Positions 53,995 to 64,000 of a stretch of 64,000 bases of DNA are shown here, in pieces. Position 1 is the stretch's first letter. The number at the start of each line of letters is the position of its first letter. The stretch is from Synchiropus splendidus. Taxonomy: Eukaryota; Chordata; Actinopteri; Syngnathiformes; Callionymidae. The position numbers and the translations under genes were made by a program. The DNA lies in NCBI RefSeq assembly GCF_027744825.2, contig NC_071345.1, forward strand, positions 12,184,501-12,248,500, in the 5' to 3' direction. The notes under the pieces are model-generated. The model was not told the origin of the DNA and searched no databases. It saw only the letters and a list, made by a program, of their open reading frames with translations.

Positions 53995-56520
53995 CAATGC
54001 AGATTAAACCATCGAATGACTAGTTTTCACTTTCTAGTATTCATCTACCATCTGAAGCTATCAAAATGCATTTCATAAAACTCTAGGTAGACTGGGAAAT
54101 TGTATTACTGCCAATCAAGTGAGTAAGGATTTAAATCATTCAAACTTGAACTGCAACATCTCATTTGGGCCATAAGGAGAATTGAACCTCCATTAAAAAC
54201 AAGCTTTTCAATGTGATTTATATTAATGTATTTGGCGGACATTTGATGTTTGGAGACACATCGCCCCTTTGTATCATAGTCTAATCGGTTGTTATCCACA
54301 TGAACCATTTGTCATCCTGCCAGCTGCTGAACAGAAGTTTTTACTTCAAACATAGGACATCCTCCCTACTACCAGTGGAGGGCGCTCTTCCACCTCTACA
54401 AAAACTATTGCTTGTGTTGGTGATTTTTTTATGGAGTCCTTTTATGTAGTAACTGTAACTTTTCGACCGTACATAAAATGTACACTTGGAAATAAACTAT
54501 CAGTTCTTCAGCCATATTGACACACGCCAGTAGATGTTAGATGTGATGTTTGCTGTGATAACCTAACCTCACCACAGTGTGTCGCCACAAGACCTGTTTT
54601 AATGTCTTCTGGCTCATTACCAATTTGTTGCGACATCAGTGTTTGTTTTACAAAATTATTCGTTTGTTTTAAAGGTTTTTAAAGGACAGTTATATTTAAC
54701 CATTATCAAATCGGTATAAGTAGGCTTATGAGATACTGTTTGCTTTTCCACACTTGTCATCTTTGGTGCATTTTGCAAGTTATCAAAGCTAAGAACCAAG
54801 TTTGATGGTGAAAAAAACATTCGCTGCAACGTTATGAATTCATATGGTTATGTAAATCATTTACTGTTAACCAAGTTTAAAACACATTAACAGGAGAATA
54901 TGAACGCGAGGCGTTTTATCTAGAGATTGAAACGTATTGAGTCTCTTTCTTCTAGAAATGCATAATATATATAATAGAGCCTGACTCTTAACACATCTAT
55001 TCCTCAGGCCAGGGTTTCATTAAGCAATGACTTGTTCAACCTCAGTGAACACAACGTGATGTAAAACCTTCCCCTGACACACTGTGACACCATTGGCTTT
55101 AGTCGTCCACTGGTTGGTTCATCCGAGCTGGAATATGAATTACGTTTCCTGCTTAATCCTGTAGCCCATTTAAAAGTGACAGTCAATGATGTCGCAGGTT
55201 GTTGTATGAAAAAGGTTAGCCGAGGCGGAGCTCGATTTCAGTGAAAGAAGCCCTGGTTTTACCTCATCACTGATGCAGCTGCTGACTTGAATCACTGACT
55301 TGTTGCAACTTGACAGTAATGGGTGATTTTAGATTAGGAAATTTGTTTATGCAGAGCATGACTTACCACTTGTCACGTACGCAGTGTTGTAACTGCACTC
55401 TGAATGTTGAACAATACCCATGATTCAATGAAGAGCTAAGTTATATTTGATGCCATCAAAAGTTTACTTGTCAAACTGGTCCTGGTACTGTATATGCATT
55501 CGTCTGCCCATAAAAGAGATCTGTCCCTGAAAAACCTCAAAATATTTCACATCAAAATGAGAAGAATCCACTACTGGAGGTTTTAATTGACCTCGGAATA
55601 ACTCCAAATTCCAGACGGAGGTTTAGACCGCGTGCAGATTAGAAATATTTGATGGAGAGTTACAAGTACTTCTTGGTTGTTTGCCACCTACTGAGCCGGT
55701 CCCATGCTACCAGCGTGACCAGGCTTTGTTTGCTTTTTGTTCTCTCGCCCACCGTGGACCTCCAGCAGCCGCACACAGACTCGCCTTTCACCGGCGCTTT
55801 ATTCATCTGCGGCCAGTTGGCTCACTTGTGCGTCCTCTTTCTCCAGCTGAGCGTTAACACATCTGCTGTTGAGCAAGTTGGCGGCAGAAGCTGGAGGGAC
55901 AGTTAACTCTTCTTCGTCTTGCAGGGAAAACCCAATGGTGTTTGTAGTAGTGACTTTGAGTTTAGGCGGCAAGCAATATGTTGAAAAATAAAATATTATG
56001 AGCAGCTAATTTGCAGAGAAAATGTTTTAAAAATACATTTCAATACTAGGGTGGCCAAAAATAAAATGTAGGAGTAAAAAGTTATACTGCATTTTAAGAA
56101 AAGCCCACAATAAAATAGCTCATGTTGTTGCTGCATGTGATAATTTAAGTCCGAAAAAAAACAAAAAAACAAGAGCAGTGTCAAGTGTGAAGTAGCAACT
56201 TTTGTTTCAGCTCCTCATTCTTTCACTGAACACCTCAGTTGGAGGCTATGAAACTTGCCAATGTAGTTATTAAAGCTGGAAGCTGTTGCATAATGAAGGT
56301 AGCTACCAGAGGGAGGGTGAAGACTGAGGAGGGGGAGGAGCTGCTGTTGACTCCTGCTGGAGCTGAACACATGATGTTTCATTGTGAACCCGCCACAGAA
56401 CAGCAACATCACACTTTGGTTTGACTGACAGCTTGGCTTCCACCCTGCCTTGCTCATACTTGATCCTGGTCTTCAGCTTCAGTTTCCTGAGCACTTTCCT
56501 GAGGAGCTTTCAATATCAAG
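53995..56520. other. Intergenic region between cox6b and the glucose transporter gene
   Basis: No coding exon recognised in 2.5 kb. It carries a good CTCF-like motif, CCAGTGGAGGGCGCT, at 54372-54386 on plus. The 150 bp before 56521 should be the 5'UTR and promoter of the transporter gene, with a GGGAGG/GGGGGAGGAG purine-rich patch near 56311-56340 but no TATA box. Confidence 0.5.
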
Positions 56521-59500
56521 ATGGAGCCGTTAGAAGATAACAAGGTAACACAGTTTTTCATCGATAGTCCAGTTTTCTTTAGAATTAATTTGACTGTTTT
56601 GAGGGAGAGAGTCAGTGTTTTTATGTGAAGTTTGTCACAAGTGAAGAGGTTTCAAGCCAGAGGCTGGTAGTTTTTGGTAACTTTCCTTCCTGGCAAAGGG
56701 GCTGGGACTTCAGGATGTGAGCCAGTGAGATTGTTGTGAGGCAAGTTTAAACTTGTGTTAGTTTTTTATTTGCGTGCCGCATCGAGGGCGCAGCTCTGTG
56801 TTGAAAGAGCTGGCGTCTGAATACATACGTCAGGTCACACTGTCTCAGTTAACGCTCTCCAACTTTGGGCAACTGTTCTTTGACTCTGGTAACATGTTGC
56901 GCACGTTTCCTCTGTTGCCACAACAAGTACACCTCTGCACCGCTTGCTCAAAACTATGTGCCTTCCTCACTCTTATCTCGCCCTGTCTATGCCACATCAT
57001 CCGGCATGATGCTGCACAAGTACAGCACTCGCTATCATTGCAGCATTATCATCATGCTACAGCCAAACATTTCAGAAGAAGCCTGTGTTTAACTAAGCAC
57101 CCTGCTGTGTACAAATGTGCTTGAAGACTTATTTACACTGATCCTAATCTTTGTATTCAGTGGTGCTTCACCTTATGGAATATTCCGTTACTAATGAAGA
57201 TGACTAGTACAGTTACACCACACTCTACCTGTTGAGCAACATTTGAGTCGATTAAGTTTGTTGAATTAAATATAAAGACAACAACAATAATAATAATAAT
57301 AACTACAATTGCCACAACATCAATACTACTACTAGGAGTAATAATAATAATTACAATGCAACAACAATAATAGTTCTGTTTTAGTAGTAGCAGTAATAAT
57401 AATAATAATGATACAGTGGAAACAATAATAGTAGTAGTAGTAGTAGTAGTAACAGTAATAATCTTAACTGGTATGTAGTCATTATTAAATGTAATCATTC
57501 GTCTTTGATCGATCTGAACGCCATCCGACACTAGTTACAGTATCTAATGTCACTCAGTTCAGTTAGTGTGCCAGTAGCAAGTTAAACATATTTTTGTACA
57601 ATTTTTTATACAAAAAAAAAAAATTGAACTCTTAATGCAGTGTACAGGCCTCGAACATAAATGGCTTGGATGGACAACAGCATGGACGACGTCTCAGCAG
57701 GATGCAGGCTGAAAAGCTTAACTAGCTTGACATGGAAACAATGAGACCTAATCCAGCCTGAGCAAATGCCTTTACTGATTAATGTTTTTATGCAACATTG
57801 TTTCCCCAAGAAGTAAAGAGTGATAAGCAAATACAAGTACTGCAATTTTTCTTTGGTGATGAGAGCTAGAGGCAACCCAAGATGGTGTTACTACTGCAGC
57901 AGTGTAGGACAGTTCCACCTCCAGGCCATAAGGTGATGCTGCGACTTAGCCTTTACCGGTTTATTTGAATGAGAGCAGTGCTAAAATTCCTCCGTCCATC
58001 ATCCAATCATTTTCCAACAGCGCTTTCATTTGCTCTTCTCATTTCTTTATCCATCTTGGCACTCATTTCCTGTGGAGCCCGAGTGCTCATCTATCACTCT
58101 TCTTGTCGACATGTCTCTGCATCCTTGCATGAGGCGCCTGGAAACCAGCTGACAGTGACTCCATATGTTTGGCTGATATTATAGTTGTGCACATGCCTCA
58201 CACACATCACATCCTGAATGATAACTCTATCGAGTCCGCCATCTTGCTTTTTTGCCTCTTTCACCCTGGTCTACGTTCGGTTTCAGCGGAACTGCATTTT
58301 AGTCGTTTCCTGGTTTCACGCTGGGAGTCATGGTTATTTGTGATAAGCAGTGTGCTCTCCACCAAAACACCACTTTGTTATTAGCAGATCCAGGACGTGC
58401 AGTGACATCAGGCTTAAGAAAGTACTGTGAGTCTCAGGAGGCAAACATCAGTGTTATCTGTGGTAACTGACTGATAGTCCTCCAGCAAAGAGACATGTTA
58501 TGTTATAGATATATGCTGTCTTTCTTACACATACTCTTGATCTTACTGTGAGTGTTTTCTTTCTTGCTTAATAAATATTTTATGAGATCAGAGACTGACT
58601 AATGGCTGGCCATTCTTCTGACCAAATTTGACTCCCTTTTTTTCCCCTCATTAAATACTTTACTTTGTTGTTGAATGAGTTCTCAAGAGAATGAATTAGG
58701 GAACAGATGTATAAAGAGTTACACTAATTGAGTTTCATATTTTCTCGCTGACCTCATGAGGACCTGATAAATGCAGGCAAAGACCCAGAAATATATGAGT
58801 TAATGGATCATAAACTGGAGTGATAATGGAAGGAGGAATGAATGGGAGTCAAGGACGAAACTGACTGGTCTGATCTGTATTGATTTTGGTTATGGATGAG
58901 TGGTTTTGAATAGCAATGAGGGAGAAGTTATTGGAGTAGTAATGGTGGACCTACTTCTTAAATGTGTTTTTGAAAGACGACTTCCCTTCTCTACTTTACT
59001 CATGTGAGACAAATAATGCTGGAAACATAATTCAGTGTTACACCGGCAAAGGCAGATCACAGTCAGGTGATGTCACATTTAAGTGAATTTTGCAGCGTAA
59101 CAGGAGCAAAACAACCCGCGGAAGTGGCAAATCATGAGCTTGTGTGTGCACTTCTGTCCCGGTGGTGTGAGCAGAAATGAGGACACGGGTGCAGAAAGGC
59201 TCATTGTTTGTAATTATCAGTGTTGGTTTGGACAACAAGAGCTTTGTGGGGAACAGAACAGACCATGTCAGCATCTCCGACTGAGAGAATAATTAAAACC
59301 CAAGCAATCCTCCTCTCTGATCGACTCTTTTTTTTTTCTTCTAGCCGAAGCAGGGCGTGACCCTTTACCTCCTCTTCTGTGTCTTCACCGCTGTCATCGG
59401 CTCACTGCAGTTCGGTTACAACACTGGTGTCATCAATGCTCCGGAGGCGGTGAGTGCTGGTTCAGCAGTAGGTTCAAATACACAAAGCGTGAAGTCAGTC

Positions 59501-62500
59501 CATATCTATTTTATCACTTATAGTTATGATCATATGAAAAAAGAAGAAGAAAAAAATTGACATGAATATCAGCAGTTATATCTTCAACCACACGGGGTCG
59601 CCGTTGCGCACAAAACGCGTCAATGTTCCGGAGACGGCACAATAAATAGATTTAATTTTTATTTTGGTGGTATTTATTGAAACTCCATAAATTATTTTTC
59701 TTCTTCAAATTTCAAGTTGCCCTTTAGTTTTTAAGGATCCAATGGAGTCGAGAAGAATTCTTCACAGTAGTATTCAGGTGTTATTCAGTATCCTAATCTA
59801 CTGAGAGGATCTTCCTATCACCATATCTTATCTCTCCGGAATCTCTTCACTTCTGCATGGCAGTGTGGGACGTGTCAGAAGAGTAGCAGCCCTAACATTG
59901 TTATTCAAGCAGGGACCCAAACACCTGCTGTCTGTTATAGTTATGTTGACCTAAATCCTTTGTTCCATTTCATATGTTTACTGCTGTTTAAAATGGCATT
60001 CTTTATAATTCATTCTGAAAGAATAAATGTTGCATGAGCAAGAAAGAAGGACATAAAACTGTCTTTGCCTTTGACAGGAACTGCGCGCCTTCTTCCATAA
60101 TGTTTCCCTGGAGAGGTACGGAGAACCTTTCTCCCCGAACATGAACACTTTTATATGGAGCCTGTCGGTGGCCATCTTCAGTGTGGGCGGCATGTTGGGA
60201 TCCATCAGCGTGTCCAGTTTGGTCAACGCGTTTGGCAGGTGAAGGAATCTGTTGTGCACACTGAAGTTGTGTGTAAATAAAAAAGAAAAAGAAAACTTAA
60301 CTGTTATTTATTTATTTTTAAATACGGAAATTATTAAATCCAATGGCTAGTATTTTAATTGCATTTTCCTCTGGAATATTTCGGATATTTTTGTGCATTG
60401 ATCACACTTCATTTTTCCGATATGTATTAATAAATGTACAATTAATTACAGATTTTCAATTTCGTATTTGCACCAATGTCACATAAGTATTCATAATGTA
60501 ATATTATATTTAATATTAATTACTTTTCCTTTTTGAAATCTATATTTTGTTAATTTCATTTGTACTCTGACATTGTACCATTATGACATGATATTTTGTA
60601 TTGTTGCAACATTTATGATTATTTTAAAAATGTCACACATTCGTCTCCTGTTATTATGTTTTTCCAAGTGCAAGTTAAGTTTCTTAACTGCTCGTATTGA
60701 AATCTTACTCGATCCTTTTCTCCAAAAGTTGCCAATATTCCTCAGTATGTGTGATAAAGAGACTGTCTCTTCCTTATCTGGAACTTGAATTCATTTTCCT
60801 CTGATCTGACCGACAGACGGAAGTCCATCATGCTGTCCAACATCCTGGCTGTGGTGGGAGGAACATTGATGGGACTCTCAAAACTAAGTTCATCGTTTGA
60901 GATGATCATTTGTGGCCGGTTTGTCATTGGAGTATTTTGTGGCCAGTGCACCGGTTTGGTCCCCATGTACGTAGGAGAGATCTCCCCTACTGTCCTCAGA
61001 GGAGCTTTTGGAACCCTTCACCAGCTGGGCGTGGTTATTGGCATCCTGGTGGCTCAGGTAACTGCTGCACTATGGTCAAATATACTGGTAGCTGAAGAGA
61101 AAGACGTGATGAATTTGTGCTATGTTCACGTTTCAGATCTTTGGTCTGGGAAGGCTGTTGGGTTCTGCAGAGCTGTGGCCGCTGCTTTTAGGTCTGACCG
61201 CTCTCCCTGCCGTAGTGCAGGTCATCCTGCTGCCCTTCTGCACCGAGAGTCCCCGACACCTGCTCATCAACCTCAACAAGGAGGAGGAAGCCACTGCAGG
61301 TCAGTGCTGACGCACTTTCACACATTCTCATGACAATGAATGTAGGGAAGGGAGAAGAACTAAACAGTACAATACATGATTATATTATGGGATTCCTGCT
61401 TGTTAGTTGGCGTTGTGAAGTGTTGCATATTTTCATTGTAACAAATACGCGTTTTATAAAAAAGAGAGGGCCTAAAACAAGCCGAGGAGTTCTCCGTTGT
61501 TGACAGACCAGCATGTAGGGATCTAATAAGACTTAACTAATATCAATTTAATATTATTTATTTGCTGGTTTAGGGGTCTGTGAAGCTTAACCTGGTCACC
61601 CTGTAAAACATCACCAACAAGGAAGCCTTTAAAAGCGCAGCTGTGATGTAAAGTGGAGAAAGATTTAAACCAATATTGTCATAGTGACTGGAAAACTGAA
61701 CATGTTTTAAATAAATGTATAATGTATTATGGGTCAAATCTGTGTATCTTTCGTGGTAAACAGTGGTATTTTTTCTGCCGATCATAAGTATCATGCCGAA
61801 AGTGAATAAGTCAAATATGGCTTGTATTGGAGGTGGTTTTTTTTGTGTAGTTTCCTGAACTTGTTTTCAGTTTTTATCTGCTTTACGCAGTCACTTTACC
61901 CCATAAAGGTCTAGGTTATTCACCCACCAGCCACAACATTTTGACCTGTCCGGTAATATTCCAGTCAATGTTGGACGATCATGTTTCGAAAGAAAGCCTC
62001 TGAAAAACAACAGGATGGCGAGCACCCGAGGGTGACTCATGAACGCCACTTTGGATGTATTAAAACCTTCATTTTATATTCATAACAGCAGCTCTGCTCG
62101 TGTAACTGTGCCACATGACACACCGACGACACATCCAGATTGCCACGCTTAAAAAGTTATTTGGGACAGTGAGTGCTTTCGGGACATGAAAGAGCGCTGC
62201 ACCTCAGAAGGCTGAGTCTGTATTTCGTGTCATTAAGATGTCATTAGGTCTCAAGCAGCACAAAATGTTGTGACAGGTGGCGCCGTGCTGCCGCCGCAGT
62301 GCAACTTCTGAGGCTGTTCTTTGGCTGTTGGCAGTTTTCTTCAGTAGCTTATAAGAATCTGTGTTGAGAGAGGTTACTATTCTCCAGTGGCTTTGGGAAT
62401 GTATGCCAGGTTTAAGAGTCACTGCTCAGGCTACAGCATGGTGCCATCAGCCAGGTGACACATCCAGCAAAACAGATGGAAAATCAATGGATTTCTGATC

Positions 62501-63595
62501 GGCTGTTGAACTGTGTCTCTCCATGTACATTACATTTCCCTTCTCTTAAATGTCGCGTTCTGACTGAACCACTTTGCTATTCCGTTCCAAAAATATATGA
62601 GTACAAATATGAGTTTGCGTACCAGGACACGGAAATGTCTTAAGATTGAAAAAAATGCTATATTTCATTTTTATTCATCGTAAAATTATACCGTATGATA
62701 AGAATAAAATAGTATAACCAGTAGTATTGTAAGAGTAAGTCGTAGTATAGAAGATCATAAACATAATAATTTATCAATAAAAAGTATGAAAAAGAAAAAC
62801 TAAACTGTTAAATAATGACTACTATGATAATAATACTAATGATAATAATAACATTAAAAAATTATTAATATTAATAATACATGAAAATGAACATATAACA
62901 ACAGAATGTAATACAGGTTGCATGTAGTTGCAGTACACAATGATACAGTATTGTTTCAGGATGATATGTGCCCGGACATAGGCTTTTCCTAAATTCATGT
63001 GAGTATTCTTCATTTGCTTCACAAGCGTCAGCACAAAACTCCATGGAGGAGACACATGCTGGTTCCCTGAAGAGCTCACAGATGAAAATGATATGCCGCT
63101 GTGTTTTAAAGCTTTTTGCATTTGACAAAAATTTCCATGAATAGTCACAAAGTGAACTCAACTAGTGTGGACAGAATGGCCCCTCAAAAATGAAGGCACT
63201 TAAATGAATCCAAACAAATATTTTCATTTGTATTGAAATCTGATCAAACAGAATTATCAGCAATTTTGGTTCACCATAATAGCTCGAGAGTGATGCCTTC
63301 ATTAAAACCACCAAATGTGAAAATGGTGTTGTCAGGTCACCTTGATAATTTACCTTGTATTTCACATTAAGAGCTGTTGACATCACCAACATCTGCATCT
63401 TCTGCAGCTCTTGTTCGCCTGCGTGGTGTTGAAGACGTCAGCGATGACATTCGGGAGATGAAGGAGGAGGCCCTGAAGATGTCCATGGAGAGGAAAGTCA
63501 ACACTCTGGATCTGTTTCGTTCTTCAAACTACCGTCAACCGATCCTCATTGCCATCCAGCTGCAGCTCTCCCAGCAACTCTCCGGCATCAACGCT
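56521..63595 (+). CDS. slc2a3: Class I facilitative glucose transporter, GLUT3-like (partial, 3' end outside window)
   Basis: Six coding exons are present: 56521-56544, 59345-59449, 60078-60238, 60817-61057, 61137-61299 and 63408-63595. Phases agree, and they encode the first 294 aa of a protein usually about 490-530 aa. Visible signatures are [16 protein letters not shown] in TM1, an NVS glycosylation site in the first extracellular loop, the GRR(K/R) loop after TM2 (split across exons 3-4), [24 protein letters not shown], the PESPR-like TESPRHLL, and [11 protein letters not shown] in TM7. The QLS motif marks class I glucose-preferring transporters. [17 protein letters not shown] and [12 protein letters not shown] resemble GLUT3 more than GLUT1 or GLUT4. 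It moves hexoses across the plasma membrane down their gradient. Exon boundaries match the SLC2A1-4 pattern. Fish have slc2a3 duplicates, and I cannot tell which this is. Intron 1 is 2.8 kb. Confidence 0.93.
57279..57470. repeat. Compound trinucleotide microsatellite in slc2a3 intron 1
   Basis: Blocks of AAT, ACA, TAC and GTA triplets, including a clean GTAGTAGTAGTAGTAGTAGTA run near 57430-57451. A long composite tract likely to be polymorphic. Confidence 0.9.
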
Positions 63596-64000
63596 GTGAG
63601 TAGACGTCGCACGATGATGACGCGTCATTCACCCGAACTCACACGTGAGTGAGGGGGGGCTTCACAGCTGCAGGACATGTTTGACTGACTGGAATGATTT
63701 AAGCCTCTGAGGGGGAGTGGGTGGAGCGGGGCACGGTGACATTTAGTCAACGTGTGTTAATAAGGTCACATAACCAGCTGACTACATGTTTAAGTGATTT
63801 GAAAACCTGGTCTGACAATCACAGCAGCGCCAGCAGCAGGAAGCTTCTACGTCCCCGTCTGATACCCTGAGTCACTGGGCAGCTGAGGACGTGCTCTGCA
63901 CTTGTTGTATCAAGTGAAGGGCTGAGTTTATGAGCACAGCGCTCTTTATGACTCTTTAGGAAAGGAGCCAGAATGAAAATGGTTCTTTCCGATGGCCTCA
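63596..64000. other. slc2a3: Start of intron 6 of the glucose transporter gene
   Basis: Begins with the donor GTGAGT after the SGINA codon at 63595. The next expected exon (beginning with the FYYST-like TM7 end) is not present before the window ends. Confidence 0.8.

Overview
The window looks like a teleost (ray-finned fish) nuclear chromosome segment. Six multi-exon, vertebrate-type protein genes are visible, with mostly short GT-AG introns (many of 80-300 bp), fish-type non-autonomous hAT elements and a fish LINE fragment. Nothing prokaryotic, viral or organellar was seen. The species cannot be named from the sequence alone; the compact introns would suit a percomorph-like fish.

Layout: 1-2.8 kb holds no gene I recognise. 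Four genes then lie head-to-tail on the minus strand: nat14 (2.8-4.7 kb, leader to about 5.9 kb), znf628 (7.1-16.2 kb), il11a (about 17-23.6 kb) and, after an 18.9 kb gene-free gap, rasip1 (42.5-48.75 kb). Two plus-strand genes follow: cox6b (51.4-54.0 kb) and a class I glucose transporter, best matched to slc2a3/GLUT3 (56.5 kb onward), which is cut by the window end after its sixth coding exon. I joined all exons by hand at splice sites. Reading phase is continuous across every junction, and the predicted lengths (275, 1386, 200, 992 and 86 aa, plus 294 aa partial) are family-like, except that Nat14 and Znf628 are longer than their mammalian counterparts.

NAT14, ZNF628, IL11 and COX6B2 are neighbours on human 19q13.42 and RASIP1 is also on 19q, so the block is conserved ancestral synteny; the glucose transporter is the exception. 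The genes do not form one pathway. Nat14 is a membrane-anchored GNAT protein, Znf628 a 17-finger transcription factor, IL-11 a secreted gp130-family cytokine, Rasip1 a Rap1/Ras effector of blood vessels, Cox6b a complex IV subunit and GLUT3 a plasma-membrane hexose transporter.

The most interesting points are: an internal duplication in Znf628 giving two six-finger arrays with nearly the same DNA-contact residues; an il11a gene with a 7-nt first coding segment, a TATA/AP-1 promoter and an AU-rich 3'UTR; a GC-AG intron in rasip1; two hAT-type elements with perfect 8-bp target duplications, one holding a tRNA-Asp-like core; a small inverted-repeat element with two convergent CTCF-like motifs in the gene-poor gap; and a perfect 19-bp hairpin in the same gap. 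No wholly new biological system was found.
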